Of a stretch of 64,000 nucleotides of DNA, positions 54,025 through 63,452 are shown in pieces. How positions within the stretch are numbered: the stretch's first letter is position 1; the number at the start of each line of letters is the position of its first letter. The stretch is from Devosia ureilytica (GTDB taxonomy: Bacteria > Pseudomonadota > Alphaproteobacteria > Rhizobiales > Devosiaceae). A program made the position numbers and the translations under genes. The stretch lies in assembly GCF_024273195.1 (NCBI RefSeq), contig NZ_JAMZCU010000006.1:62001-126000 (forward strand), read 5' to 3'. The notes below the pieces were generated by a model. The model saw only the letters and a list, made by a program, of their open reading frames with translations, had not been told where the DNA came from and made no database searches.

Positions 54025-54903
54025 CTACTTCGGGTTGCTGTCGATGACCGGGATACGGTTCTGGATATAGGCCTCGATCTTGCTCTCCAGCATCCATTTG
54101 AACCGGTCTTTTTCCTTGTCGGCATGCCCGATGATTTCGCGCACCCGCCAGAATTCCATGGCGCCGAAACTGGCGACATGGGGCCGGATATAAATATCGG
54201 GCGGGTAGGCCGCCATCATGTGCGCCGTCAGCGAGTGCATCATGATCTGGGCTGAACCGAACCAGATATCGATGGCCTTGTGGTCGGTTTTGGTGAGGTT
54301 GGCCGAAGGATCGCCGGCCACATCGATGCCAATCAGGAAATCGGTGTCGATGTCGGCCTGGTCGAGCGGCAGCGGATTGACCACGCCGCCATCGACCAGC
54401 AGGTGGTTGTCATAAACCACCGGCTTGCAAAAACTCGGGATCGCCAGGGATCCGGCGATGGCCGGTCGCAGGAGACCCGAATTGAACACCACCTGATGCC
54501 AGGACTGGAAATCGGTGGCCACGACATAAAGCGGCACCTTGAGCTCGCGGAACTCGAGCGGAAAATTGTCGGGCAGAAAGGCATCGACAATGCTGGTGGC
54601 ATCAAGCTGCATGGAAATGCCGTTCTTGAGCAGCCCGCCAATGCCCCGCACCTGTGTGGCCCAGAGCTTTGCGGCAATGGTGCGCAGGGTGCCAAGAACC
54701 TCGAAGGAATGCTCGCGCAATTCCTTGCCCGACATGCCGGCCGCCCAGCCCGAGCCGATCAGCGCTCCTATGGAGGTGCCCGAAATCACCGATGGCTTGA
54801 GCCCCAGTTCATCCATCGCCTCGATGTAGGGAATGTGGGTCAGCCCCCGCGCTGAGCCGCCGCCCAGCGCCACGCCGATCCTTGGTCCACTCGTGGTGTT
54901 CAT
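54025..54903 (-). CDS. Patatin-like phospholipase family protein
   Basis: 292 residues, RssA-type. The oxyanion loop is in GVALGGGSARGLTHI, the Ser nucleophile in SGTSIGALIGSG (GxSxG) and the catalytic Asp in LVDGGVVNPLPL. The frame is open back to 55134 inside purD; the ATG at 54903 begins just before the conserved domain and is preferred. No signal peptide; probably cytosolic or peripheral lipid hydrolase. Confidence 0.88.
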   Translation of the reverse strand: MNTTSGPRIGVALGGGSARGLTHIPYIEAMDELGLKPSVISGTSIGALIGSGWAAGMSGKELREHSFEVLGTLRTIAAKLWATQVRGIGGLLKNGISMQLDATSIVDAFLPDNFPLEFRELKVPLYVVATDFQSWHQVVFNSGLLRPAIAGSLAIPSFCKPVVYDNHLLVDGGVVNPLPLDQADIDTDFLIGIDVAGDPSANLTKTDHKAIDIWFGSAQIMMHSLTAHMMAAYPPDIYIRPHVASFGAMEFWRVREIIGHADKEKDRFKWMLESKIEAYIQNRIPVIDSNPK

Positions 54904-55045
54904 CCTGCCGCGCTCCACACCCTTCATGCGCAGCCGGTCCGCCAGCGCCCGGCCACGCAATTCAAGCGGCGTGGGTGGACGTTGCGGCGGGGCCGCATCC
55001 AAGACGGTTCGAAGAGAGCTTAGAGCAGTAAGATTGAAGAATGGT

Positions 55046-56317
55046 TCAGCTTTCGCGGGCGATTTCACGCCACCCGATGTCGCGTCGGGCAAAGCCTTCT
55101 GGCCAAACAATTGCGTCCACGCCTCTGTAAGCACGTTCCTGTGCCTCTTTCACCGATGCCCCGAGCGCGGTCACATTGAGGACGCGCCCACCATTGGCAA
55201 GTAAACGTTCGCCCTCGCGCTTCGTTCCGGCGTGGAAGACGGTCAGCGTGTCGCTATCGAGGGTATCGGCGCCGGAAATTTCGCTGCCCTTGCCATAGTC
55301 GCCCGGATAACCCTTGGTCGCCATGATGACCGTCAATGCAAACGCGTTTTTCCAGGTCACATCGTGCCCGGCCAGGGTGCCCGTCGCGACGGCATGAAGC
55401 AGGGGGACGATGTCGCTTTCCATGCGCAGCATCATCACCTGCGTTTCCGGGTCGCCGAAGCGGGCATTGTATTCGACGAGCTTGGGACCGTTCTCGGTCA
55501 GCATCAGCCCGGCATAGAGCACTCCGGCATAGGGCGTGCCGCGCTGGGCCATGCCGCGCACCGTCGGCGCAATGATACGGGCCATGGTCTGATCATAGAT
55601 GTCGCGGCTCATGATCGGGGCAGGCGAATAGGCGCCCATGCCGCCGGTATTGGGACCCTTGTCACCATCAAAGGCGCGCTTGTGGTCCTGGGCGGTGGTG
55701 AGCGGCAAGAGGTCCTTGCCGTCGGTCAGGACGAAAAGACTGACCTCCTCGCCCTCCATGAATTCCTCGATCACCACCGAAGCCCCCGAAGCACCGAACG
55801 CGCCGGAAAAGCAATCGATGATCGCTTCTTCGGCTTCTTCGACGCTCATCGCCACGGTGACGCCCTTGCCCGCAGCAAGGCCATCGGCCTTGATCACAAT
55901 GGGCGCACCCTGGGTGTACAGATAGGCCAGCGCCGAAGCCTCATCCTCGAACCGGCCATAGGCGGCGGTGGGAATATCGAATTCGTCGCACAGCGCCTTG
56001 GTGAAGCTTTTCGAGCCTTCCAACTGCCCGGCCTCTTTCGAGGGGCAGAAGCAGGTGATCCCGGCGGCGCGCACATCGTCACCCAACCCCGCCACAACCT
56101 GCGCATCAGGCCCGACAACCACGAAGTCCACGCCATTGTCGCGGGCGGCAGCGATCACGGCGGCATGGTCGTTGATGTCCACCGCCAGATTGGTGGCGAT
56201 CTTTTCGCTGCCGCCATTGCCCGGCGCCACGAACAGCGCCTCAACCAGCGGTGACTGCGCTATCTTCCAGGCCAGCGCATGCTCGCGTCCACCCGAACCG
56301 ATGACCATTACGCGCAT
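55046..56317 (-). CDS. purD: Phosphoribosylamine-glycine ligase
   Basis: 423 residues, ATP-grasp enzyme of purine synthesis (GAR synthetase). VMVIGSGGREHALAWKIA, PIVIKADGLAAGKGVTVAM, RAFDGDKGPNTGGMGAYSPA and LVEYNARFGDPETQ. The ATG at 56317 sits behind GGAGG; the longer frame to 56428 is rejected. Confidence 0.97.
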   Translation of the reverse strand: MRVMVIGSGGREHALAWKIAQSPLVEALFVAPGNGGSEKIATNLAVDINDHAAVIAAARDNGVDFVVVGPDAQVVAGLGDDVRAAGITCFCPSKEAGQLEGSKSFTKALCDEFDIPTAAYGRFEDEASALAYLYTQGAPIVIKADGLAAGKGVTVAMSVEEAEEAIIDCFSGAFGASGASVVIEEFMEGEEVSLFVLTDGKDLLPLTTAQDHKRAFDGDKGPNTGGMGAYSPAPIMSRDIYDQTMARIIAPTVRGMAQRGTPYAGVLYAGLMLTENGPKLVEYNARFGDPETQVMMLRMESDIVPLLHAVATGTLAGHDVTWKNAFALTVIMATKGYPGDYGKGSEISGADTLDSDTLTVFHAGTKREGERLLANGGRVLNVTALGASVKEAQERAYRGVDAIVWPEGFARRDIGWREIARES

Positions 56318-56382
56318 GTGCTGCCTCCGTACCTTGCTGCGCGCGTGATGCACGAGAGCGGCGGGGGAGGCAAGGGGGAAGC

Positions 56383-57753
56383 CTACATCTCGGCTGCTTT
56401 GAAGATCGGCGTGATATCGCCATTCCACTCGCCGTGGAATTTCTCCAGCCAGCGCTCGGCGGGGGACTTGCCGCTGCGGACGGTTTCCTCCAGCGGCGCC
56501 AGATAGATGGTTTCGTCCTGGCCCTTGGCATTGAGGCGATTGCGGCGCACGAGGCCGGCTTCGGCAATGCCCACAGCCTGGGCGGCAATATCGAAAATGC
56601 TGGAGCGGTCGAACGGGGTGGCGAGGCCGAGGCGCGGAACCTCGCGGCGCAGGTGCTCGCGCTGCTCGTTGGTCCAGTCCTTGACCAGTTCCCAGGCGGC
56701 TTCGAGCGAAATCTCGTCGTAGAGCAGGCCCGTCCAGAAGGCCGACAGCGCTACCACATGGGCTTCGTCACCCATGTCGGCGCCGCGCATTTCAAGGAAC
56801 TGCTTCAGCCGAACTTCCGGGAACAGGGTCGAGAGATGGTCCTCCCAATCCTTGATCGTCGGCTTCTCGCCCGGCAATTGCGGCAGGCGTCCTTCGAGAA
56901 ACTCGCGAAAACTTTCGCCGGCGACATTGATATATTTGTGGTCGCGAATGACGAAATACATGGGCACATCAAGCGCATGATCGGCATATTGCTCGAAGCC
57001 AAAGCCGTGGTCGAAGACGAAGGGCAGCATGCCGGTGCGGTTATCGTCGGTATTGCGCCAGATCTCGCTGCGGAAGCTGAGATAGCCGGTGTCGCGGCCA
57101 TTGGCGAAGGGCGAATTGGCAAAGAGCGCCGTAGCCACGGGCTGCAAGGCCAGCGACACGCGCAGCTTCTTGACCATGTCGGCTTCGCTTGAAAAATCGA
57201 GATTGGTCTGCACCGTGGCCGAGCGATACATCATCGATGTGCCCAGCGTGCCGGTCTCGCCCATATATTTGGTCATGATCGCATAGCGCGACTTGGGCAT
57301 GGACTTGATCTCGTCCACCGCCCAAAGCGGAGTGACGCCCAGGCCCAGGAAGTGAATGTCGAGCGGCGCCGCGACCTTTTTTGTGACGGCCATATGCTCG
57401 GCCAGCTCGGCGGCTGTGCCATGCAGGTCCGCCATGGGCGAACCGCTGAGCTCGAACTGTCCGCCCGGCTCGAGCGAAATGCCACCGGCGATCTCGTTGT
57501 TCCTCAGGCCGATTGGATTGTCCCCATCATAGAAGGGGTGCCAGCCGGTCTCCTTTTCGATGCCATCGAGCAGCGCGCGAATTCCCTGCTCGCCCTCATA
57601 GGCGACCGGCCGCAGCGGATCGGTGTGGAACACATGCTTTTCGTGCTCGGTGCCGATGCGCCACTGGTCAGCGGGCTTGCAGCCACGGGACATGGCCTCG
57701 ATCAGGTCTGCCCGCGTTGAGATCTGGGGCGAGTGGGTGTCGGCGCCGGCCAT
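56383..57753 (-). CDS. gshA: Glutamate-cysteine ligase (class 3, plant-type)
   Basis: 456 residues; first step of glutathione synthesis. GTEHEKHVF, YEGEQGIRALLDGIE, GGQFELSGSPMADLHG, MMYRSATVQTNLDFSSEADM and LEMRGADMGDEAHVVA are hallmarks of the alphaproteobacterial/plant GshA. 161 bases after rsmE on the same strand, with a palindromic repeat between them. Confidence 0.95.
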   Translation of the reverse strand: MAGADTHSPQISTRADLIEAMSRGCKPADQWRIGTEHEKHVFHTDPLRPVAYEGEQGIRALLDGIEKETGWHPFYDGDNPIGLRNNEIAGGISLEPGGQFELSGSPMADLHGTAAELAEHMAVTKKVAAPLDIHFLGLGVTPLWAVDEIKSMPKSRYAIMTKYMGETGTLGTSMMYRSATVQTNLDFSSEADMVKKLRVSLALQPVATALFANSPFANGRDTGYLSFRSEIWRNTDDNRTGMLPFVFDHGFGFEQYADHALDVPMYFVIRDHKYINVAGESFREFLEGRLPQLPGEKPTIKDWEDHLSTLFPEVRLKQFLEMRGADMGDEAHVVALSAFWTGLLYDEISLEAAWELVKDWTNEQREHLRREVPRLGLATPFDRSSIFDIAAQAVGIAEAGLVRRNRLNAKGQDETIYLAPLEETVRSGKSPAERWLEKFHGEWNGDITPIFKAAEM

Positions 57754-57779
57754 GAAGTCCTCTTGGATGAGGGTTAAGA

Positions 57780-57824
57780 GCGTTTCCAGAAAAAGTGGCT
57801 ATCACTTTTTCGGTTCGGAAACGC
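57780..57824. repeat. Palindromic repeat between gshA and rsmE
   Basis: Nested arms GCGTTTCC / GGAAACGC with an inner AAAGTG-gctat-CACTTT hairpin. The type of dispersed palindrome seen in many Hyphomicrobiales intergenic regions; could also act as a transcript stabiliser or attenuator. Confidence 0.75.
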
Positions 57825-57914
57825 GACGATCAAAATCGAGGCATTCGCCATTCAGGGGCGGATGCTCCGTTGGGGCGGCAAAATAGCGACAGCAAGGCGG
57901 AAAGCAATCGCCTT

Positions 57915-58664
57915 TTATCGCCAATCACCGATGATCGCCTGAATGAGTGCCATTGCGGCCACCGCAGCGGTGTCGGCCCGCAGGATTCTGGGGCCAAGGC
58001 TGATGGGGATAACGAAAGGTTGCGCATGCAGTTTCTCGCGCTCCGCGTCGGAAAATCCGCCTTCAGGACCGATCAACAGGCCAATGCTTTGGCCAGCCAA
58101 GCGTTCCAGCGCCGCCACCGGCGATGACGACGCCTCGCCCTCGTCAGCGAATAGAAGCGTGCGGGTGCCGTGCGTTTCCGGCCAGTCCGCCAGCAGCCGG
58201 TCGAGGCTGATTTCAGCGGCTATTTCGGGCACGTTGAGCACTTCGCATTGCTCGGCAGCCTCCACGGCATTGGCGCTCAACCGGTCGGGCTTGAGTCGAT
58301 GCACCTGGGTAAATTGGGTCATCACCGGCTGGATCGTGCCCACGCCCATTTCGACAGCCTTCTGGACAACATAATCCAGCCGCTCGCTTTTGAGCGGCGC
58401 AAAGCCATACCAGAAATCGGATTTCGGCGTTTGCGGCGCGATTTGTTCGATGATTTCGAGGGTAACCGATTTCTTGGAATCACCGGTCAACCGGCAGAGC
58501 CAGGCGCCGTCACGCCCATTGAACAGCACCACCTCGTCGCCCACGCCCTTGCGCAGGACCGCAGCAAGGTAGAGCGACTGATCCTTCCCCAACGTCAGAT
58601 TGCCGCCGGCGGCAAGATCGGGTTCGACGAACAGGCGGGCAAGATGGGCATGAGATCGGGGCAT
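57915..58664 (-). CDS. rsmE: 16S rRNA (uracil1498-N3)-methyltransferase
   Basis: 249 residues of the SPOUT family. LARLFVEPDLAAGGNLTL, YGFAPLKSERLDYVVQKAVE, LLIGPEGGFSDAEREKL and LGPRILRADTAAVAAMALI are diagnostic. The ATG at 58664 is chosen over an upstream ATG at 58727 to match the family start PRSHAHLARLF. Expected to be cotranscribed with gshA, as in related bacteria. Confidence 0.94.
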   Translation of the reverse strand: MPRSHAHLARLFVEPDLAAGGNLTLGKDQSLYLAAVLRKGVGDEVVLFNGRDGAWLCRLTGDSKKSVTLEIIEQIAPQTPKSDFWYGFAPLKSERLDYVVQKAVEMGVGTIQPVMTQFTQVHRLKPDRLSANAVEAAEQCEVLNVPEIAAEISLDRLLADWPETHGTRTLLFADEGEASSSPVAALERLAGQSIGLLIGPEGGFSDAEREKLHAQPFVIPISLGPRILRADTAAVAAMALIQAIIGDWR

Positions 58665-59138
58665 GGATATTCGCTGGTTGCTAGTCTGCCCACCATAGTT
58701 GCCGTTTTCATACCAGCAACCCCTCATCCGGCGCTGCGCGCACGCCTCTTAATCCTAGCCCGTTTCACGTTTAGCTGAACGCGCTGCCCTCTTTCCTCCC
58801 TCCCCCTTGTGGGGAGGGTAGCGACGCTAGGCCGACAGGCCATAGCAGAGCTGGGGTGGGGGTGACGCGACCTCCAAAGGCTCCGAGCAAGAGGACATGC
58901 CGACACCCCCACCCTCAGTCCTTCTCTCCTCAAACCTCTCCACCGGAGAGGTTTGCCCTTCGGGACGGGTCGAAGCCCACAAGGGGGAGGGAGGCGATGG
59001 AACCGCGTCCGCCTGAGTGTGAAATGATCTAGCCCTCTCGAGGAAAGGGGTGGATCGGCCTTCGGCCGAGACGGGTGAGGGGGTGGCTCCATGAAGCGTC
59101 AGGCGCTATGAGGGGCAAAACGCACCAGCAGGTGGACT
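58665..59138. repeat. Intergenic repeat region between rsmE and ubiA
   Basis: About 470 bases made largely of GC-rich palindromes: CTCCCCC-ttgt-GGGGAG near 58801, GGGGTGGGGGTGACGCGACC near 58853 facing CCGACACCCCCACCC near 58900, ACCTCTCC-acc-GGAGAGGT near 58935 and a distant CCTCCCTCCCCCTTGTGGG / CCCACAAGGGGGAGGGAGG pair near 58796 and 58977. Frames through it encode only proline/arginine repeat peptides. Same repeat family as in and around cobN. Confidence 0.7.
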
Positions 59139-60071
59139 ATGAACACCCCAAATCCCACCGGCACCGTTGCCGACGCGCAGCAGGACAATTGGCTTGATCG
59201 TTATGCGCCCGAAGCCGTCAAGCCTTATGGGCGGCTGGCCCGCTGGGACCGGCCGATTGGTTTCTGGCTGCTGTTCTGGCCCTGCGCCTGGGGTGTCGGG
59301 CTGGCGGCGGTGGCCGAGCCGCTGTTCGGTTTTGGTTGGGGCGCGGTGCTGCTGATGTTCATCGGCGCCGTATTGATGCGCGGCGCGGGTTGCACCTTTA
59401 ACGACATTGTCGACCGCGACATCGATATGAAAGTGGCCCGCACTCGCTCGCGGCCCATCCCCTCGGGCCAGGTGAGCGCGGCCGAGGCGACCTATTTCCT
59501 TGTGGCGCAGGCGCTGCTGGCCTCTGCGGTATTGTTCCAGTTCAACCGCTTCACGGTCTGGGCGGGGGTGGCGTCGCTGGGGCTTGTGGCCATCTATCCC
59601 TTCATGAAGCGCATCACGTGGTGGCCGCAGCTGTTCCTGGGGCTGGCCTTTTCCTATGGCGCGCTGGTGGGTTGGACCAGCCAGACCGGCGCACTGGGCT
59701 GGGCGCCGCTGGTGCTCTATGCCGGCACCATCCTCTGGGTTATCGGCTATGACACCATCTATGCACTGCAGGATGTCGAGGATGACGCGCTGGTCGGCGT
59801 GAAATCCACGGCTCGCCTGTTTGGCGCTAATGTCCGTCCGGCGGTGGCGACGCTATATGCGGGCGCCTTTGTACTCTGGAACGTGGCCGCGCTGATGGCT
59901 GGTGGCGGCATGATCTTCTCGGTCATCTCGCTGGTGGCCGCCGGCCTTCTGGCCTGGCAGCTCTGGACGCTGGACGCCACGGTCCCGGAAAATCCGCTGA
60001 TCCGCTTCAAGAATAACCATTTCGTCGGTGTGGTGCTGACCCTGGCCCTGCTGGCCGACTGGGTCTGGTAA
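59139..60071 (+). CDS. ubiA: 4-hydroxybenzoate polyprenyltransferase
   Basis: 310-residue inner-membrane prenyltransferase of ubiquinone synthesis with about eight helices. First Asp-rich motif NDIVDRDIDMKVARTRSRPI (~residue 88), second YDTIYALQDVEDDALVGVKS (~207). N-terminal RWDRPIGFWLLFWP is typical. Ends in a shared terminator with the convergent gene. Confidence 0.95.
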   Translation: MNTPNPTGTVADAQQDNWLDRYAPEAVKPYGRLARWDRPIGFWLLFWPCAWGVGLAAVAEPLFGFGWGAVLLMFIGAVLMRGAGCTFNDIVDRDIDMKVARTRSRPIPSGQVSAAEATYFLVAQALLASAVLFQFNRFTVWAGVASLGLVAIYPFMKRITWWPQLFLGLAFSYGALVGWTSQTGALGWAPLVLYAGTILWVIGYDTIYALQDVEDDALVGVKSTARLFGANVRPAVATLYAGAFVLWNVAALMAGGGMIFSVISLVAAGLLAWQLWTLDATVPENPLIRFKNNHFVGVVLTLALLADWVW

Positions 60072-60088
60072 ACAGGCGCCCAAAAGCC

Positions 60089-60122
60089 AAAAGGGCCAAC
60101 CGCACCACCGGTTGACCCTTTT
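60089..60122. terminator. Bidirectional terminator between ubiA and the convergent gene
   Basis: AAAAGGGCCAACCG and CGGTTGACCCTTTT form a near-perfect 14-bp stem (one G-U) with A runs on one side and T runs on the other, so it can stop transcripts from both directions. Confidence 0.85.
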
Positions 60123-60147
60123 AGGGCTTGCTTTGGAGGCAAGTTAA

Positions 60148-60663
60148 TCAGTGCGCGTCGGCCTGGCCGGGCTTGCGGCGATTGAGAAAGCGCGGGCGGC
60201 GCGAGGCTTCGGCAGCCAGCTTGCGGCGCGGGGTTGCGCCACCAAACATGACGCCATCGACCTGCTGGCCATAGGGCATATAGGCACCGTCGCCGGCCTT
60301 GATGAACAGCGGCAGGCGGAGCTTCTTGCCCCAGTTCTGCCATTCGGCGACGACGTTGTGATTGCCCTCTTCCTCGAACACCTTGTAGTTCAGCTCGGCG
60401 TCGGAATGGACCAGCTCGATGGAACTGGTCAGCTGCCCGTCCTCGGAAATGCTGGTGGCCACGGCCACGCCGATAAATTCGGTAACCGGGACCTTGATCT
60501 TGACCGCAACGCCGCTGTTTTCCAGCTGCTTGCGAACGGTCACGGTCTTGACCGGATCCTTGGGACCATTGTCGTTGGCCGCGGTAAAGCGGCGCTCGGC
60601 CAGAGCCGGGCGGCCGAAGGCCAGAACCACTGACGAACCTTCCATCGCAACGCCATGAACCAT
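60148..60663 (-). CDS. Conserved hypothetical protein (DUF6101-like)
   Basis: 171 residues. TVRKQLENSGVAVKIKVPVT, EFIGVAVATS, SSIELVHSDAELNYKVFEEE and VVAEWQNWGKKLRLPLFIK resemble the rhizobial DUF6101 pattern from memory; no function is established. Arg/Lys-rich C-terminus (ATPRRKLAAEASRRPRFLNR). The ATG at 60663 follows AGGAAGG at eight bases; a second in-frame ATG lies at 60645. Confidence 0.65.
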   Translation of the reverse strand: MVHGVAMEGSSVVLAFGRPALAERRFTAANDNGPKDPVKTVTVRKQLENSGVAVKIKVPVTEFIGVAVATSISEDGQLTSSIELVHSDAELNYKVFEEEGNHNVVAEWQNWGKKLRLPLFIKAGDGAYMPYGQQVDGVMFGGATPRRKLAAEASRRPRFLNRRKPGQADAH

Positions 60664-60917
60664 TTTTGATGCCTTCCTGTAACTTCGAGAGCTGTTTTTT
60701 GCGCTCCGTTTGTATGGGCAATCTAGCGCACCCGCTTACCTGCCCCCTTAATCGGTTCGGTTAAATTTATGTTGTTTTCCCGGAGGGTTAGCAGGGTGTT
60801 GCACCTAGTTATGAGCGGTTAACCCAGTCGCTTGGCAGCCTGTTTACCCTGCCATTTTTCCGCCCCGCCCCGCCGCTCTTGTCCAAAGCTCACGCGATGC
60901 TCTAAAAGGCGCGCACA

Positions 60918-61772
60918 ATGCCCGCTTACGCTCCACCCTATGATGATGATCTCGAACTGCTCCGCTCTACGGCGGTGGCGGCCGGCATTATCGCATCGAG
61001 CTATTTCCGGCGGGATATAAAGAGCTGGACCAAGGAGAACGCTTCGCCCGTGAGCGAGGCCGATATCGTGGTCGACCGGTTCCTGGCCGCCAATTTATTG
61101 CAGGCCCGCCCCAGCTATGGCTGGCTGAGCGAAGAAACGGTCGACAATCCCAGCCGCCTGGATTGCGAACGAGTGTTCGTGGTCGATCCCATCGACGGCA
61201 CGCGGGCGTTTCTCCGTGGCGAGGATTATTGGAGCGTATCGCTGGCGGTGGTCGAAAACGGCGTGCCGGTGGCAGGCGTGGTCTTTGCTCCGGCGCTCGA
61301 TGAACTCTACGACGCCTATAAGGGCGGTGGCGCCAGGCTCAATGGCAAGCCCTTGACCCGCTCGCGCCGCGCTGGTGATGCGCCATTGATCCCGGCGCCA
61401 GGCGCGGTGCATCAGGAATTGCAGGCGTCAGGGCTCGATTATGCCCGCGGACCGGCCTATCCCTCGCTGGCCTATCGCCTTGTGCAGGTCGCCACCGGGC
61501 GGCTGGATGCCGCGGTAGCGCGCCGTGGCGCGCAGGATTGGGATATCGCAGGCGCTGCGGTGATCCTCGCCGAATGCGGGCTGGATTTTGCCGATGTCTG
61601 CGTCGGGTTCCCTCAATTGAACAAACGAGATGTGCGTCACGGGGCGCTTGCGGCGCTGGGCGACATGAGCCTAAAACCCGTGGTCCATGCGGCACTGCTC
61701 AAGGTCTATGGCTGCCCGCCAGCAGACGATGCCGCATTGGCCCAAACCCAATTGCCTCAAACGCGGGACTGA
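60918..61772 (+). CDS. cysQ: Inositol-monophosphatase family, CysQ-like 3'(2'),5'-bisphosphate nucleotidase
   Basis: 284 residues, Mg-dependent phosphatase: WLSEETVD, VFVVDPIDGTRAFLRGEDYW (DPIDGT metal motif, ~residue 91) and the second motif GAQDWDIAGAAVILAECG (~204). CysQ recycles PAP, though inositol- or histidinol-phosphate substrates are possible for this family. DUF4170 follows three bases after the stop, a common alphaproteobacterial pair. Confidence 0.85.
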   Translation: MPAYAPPYDDDLELLRSTAVAAGIIASSYFRRDIKSWTKENASPVSEADIVVDRFLAANLLQARPSYGWLSEETVDNPSRLDCERVFVVDPIDGTRAFLRGEDYWSVSLAVVENGVPVAGVVFAPALDELYDAYKGGGARLNGKPLTRSRRAGDAPLIPAPGAVHQELQASGLDYARGPAYPSLAYRLVQVATGRLDAAVARRGAQDWDIAGAAVILAECGLDFADVCVGFPQLNKRDVRHGALAALGDMSLKPVVHAALLKVYGCPPADDAALAQTQLPQTRD

Positions 61773-61775
61773 CCG

Positions 61776-62015
61776 ATGGCTGACAAGACCGACAAGCAAC
61801 TGCTGCACCTGGTAATCGGTGGCGAACTTTCGAGCCTGGAAGGTGTGACCTTCGCCGATCTGGACAAGGTCGACATCGTCGGCGTCTATCCCAATTATGC
61901 GGCGGCCGAAAAAGTGTGGCGCGCCAAGGCCCAGCAGACGGTGGATAGTGCGCAGACGCGTTATTTCATCGTCCACCTGCACCGCCTGCTCGATCCCGAA
62001 AGCGCTGGCGCCTAA
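61776..62015 (+). CDS. DUF4170 family protein
   Basis: 79 residues: LLHLVIGGELSSLEGVTFAD, VDIVGVYPNYAAAEKVWRAK and TRYFIVHLHRLLDPE. Small cytosolic family restricted mainly to alphaproteobacteria, function unknown. Coupled to the CysQ-like gene. Confidence 0.9.
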   Translation: MADKTDKQLLHLVIGGELSSLEGVTFADLDKVDIVGVYPNYAAAEKVWRAKAQQTVDSAQTRYFIVHLHRLLDPESAGA

Positions 62016-62025
62016 GCGTTTGCCT

Positions 62026-63180
62026 TCAGGCGCTGGATAATCCCAGCGCCCCAAGGATCTCGTCGAGGGCTCCAGGCCCGCCAATGCGCTCGCGGCCAAT
62101 GGCCCCCAGACGCGCCCGCTCCTCGGCATTGCCGAGGAGATCCCCCAGCGCCATGCTGACATTGCCCGCTTCGGCATCGACCACCACGCGGGCAGCGCCG
62201 AACAGCTTTTGCTCATCCTCGAAGCGCGAGCGCCGGTCGCGCGGATTGACGAAAGTAATGACCGGCTTGCCCAGCCCCAGCGACTGAATGCTGGCGGTGC
62301 CGGCCTGGCTCAGCACGACATCGGACTGATCAAGCAGATTGCCCATGGCCCGGCCGCGCGCCATGTGGACGACGAGGCCATCCCCGCTCAGCGTGCCCAG
62401 GTCATCGGGTTCGCTCGAAAGCATGGGCACGCGCGTGAGGCCCGCGGCTCTCGCCAGCTCCTCGACCCCGACGCTGCCCGCGACCGCCAGGAAAATATCG
62501 GGACGCTTTTCGGCCGGCAGGCGCCGCAGGGCCGCGATCTGCAGGGCGAAACTTTCTCCGGTGAGGGCACGGCTGCCGGGCAGGAGCGTTACCGCCAGCG
62601 GCTGGCTGCGCCGGCTCGCCGCGTCATAGTCGCCGCGCGGAATGGTATCCATCATCAGGTTGCCAGCGGCCCGGGCGTCGACCCCGCTCTGGCGTAAAGG
62701 CACGGTCAGCGCCTCGGCCCGGCAGAACACCAGTGCACAGGCGCGCTTGATGGCCTGCCGCTCCAGCGCCGAATAAAGCCGCGCGGCGCCGGTCTTGTAG
62801 ACGTCTAGATAGACGAGATCGCGATTGCCGGTGAAAAGGCAGGCGAGCACGCCCACCATATCGCCCACCACGATGATCCGATCATAGCGGCCGCGCATGG
62901 CCCGCAGGAACTTCAGGGCCGGTGGGATGGTGCGCAGCCCGCCATTGACCACGTCGCGGCGCAGCGAGCCTTTGACATTGCGCCAGCCTTCGGAAGCCAG
63001 GGTCGCGCGCGGCCCGACAATCGGACAGATGCCATCATAGGCCTTGCCGCTGCCGATCATCGGATAGGCTTCGGCGGAAACCTGGGGCGGGAACTGGGCA
63101 ATCAGCTGGGCTGCAATGGCATCTTCGCCGTGTCCGTTGGAAATGATCAGGAAGCGCTGACGCGACGCAACCTCACTCAC
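62026..63180 (-). CDS. Lipid-A-disaccharide-synthase-related glycosyltransferase
   Basis: 384 residues with a GT-B fold related to LpxB: FLIISNGHGEDAIAAQLIAQ, the nucleotide-sugar region VTLLPGSRALTGESFALQIA and VVLSQAGTASIQSLGLGKPV. This is a separate group from true LpxB, which normally sits beside lpxA/fabZ; here the neighbours are DUF2093 and xseA. The sugar and acceptor are unknown. GTG start at 63180, two bases after DUF2093. Confidence 0.8.
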   Translation of the reverse strand: MSEVASRQRFLIISNGHGEDAIAAQLIAQFPPQVSAEAYPMIGSGKAYDGICPIVGPRATLASEGWRNVKGSLRRDVVNGGLRTIPPALKFLRAMRGRYDRIIVVGDMVGVLACLFTGNRDLVYLDVYKTGAARLYSALERQAIKRACALVFCRAEALTVPLRQSGVDARAAGNLMMDTIPRGDYDAASRRSQPLAVTLLPGSRALTGESFALQIAALRRLPAEKRPDIFLAVAGSVGVEELARAAGLTRVPMLSSEPDDLGTLSGDGLVVHMARGRAMGNLLDQSDVVLSQAGTASIQSLGLGKPVITFVNPRDRRSRFEDEQKLFGAARVVVDAEAGNVSMALGDLLGNAEERARLGAIGRERIGGPGALDEILGALGLSSA

Positions 63181-63182
63181 CC

Positions 63183-63404
63183 CTAGTTGCCCCGGCCGAA
63201 GCGTTCGAGAGCCTCGTTTGCAACGACCACATCGGCATAGGCCTCCTGCCGATCAACGCTCCAATAGAACAATTCATCAAGTGGGATCGGCTTGCCGGAG
63301 ATGGCGCAGCGCACGAAGCTACCCGGCTTGAGCACGACATAGTCGCCATCGAGATAGCGTAAACTGGCCTCCGCGGGGGCAAAGCCCTTGTCGAAGATGT
63401 TCAT
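63183..63404 (-). CDS. DUF2093 family protein
   Basis: 73 residues: RYLDGDYVVLKPGSFVRCAI, SGKPIPLDELFYWSVDRQEAY. Small alphaproteobacterial family of unknown function, typically next to xseA. GGAGTGAGCTC precedes the ATG. Middle gene of a minus-strand run xseA-DUF2093-LpxB-like. Confidence 0.9.
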   Translation of the reverse strand: MNIFDKGFAPAEASLRYLDGDYVVLKPGSFVRCAISGKPIPLDELFYWSVDRQEAYADVVVANEALERFGRGN

Positions 63405-63452
63405 GAGCTCACTCCTTGCCTTGGCAATGGGTATAGATGGCTATCGGGCCCA

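Noticed and set aside
58724-59092. A 122-codon minus-strand frame between rsmE and ubiA
   Set aside because: Encodes only proline/arginine repeat peptides generated by the palindromes.
59759-60721. A 320-codon minus-strand frame spanning the 3' end of ubiA and the gene at 60148
   Set aside because: Overlaps the DUF6101-like gene in another frame, runs antisense into ubiA and crosses the terminator.
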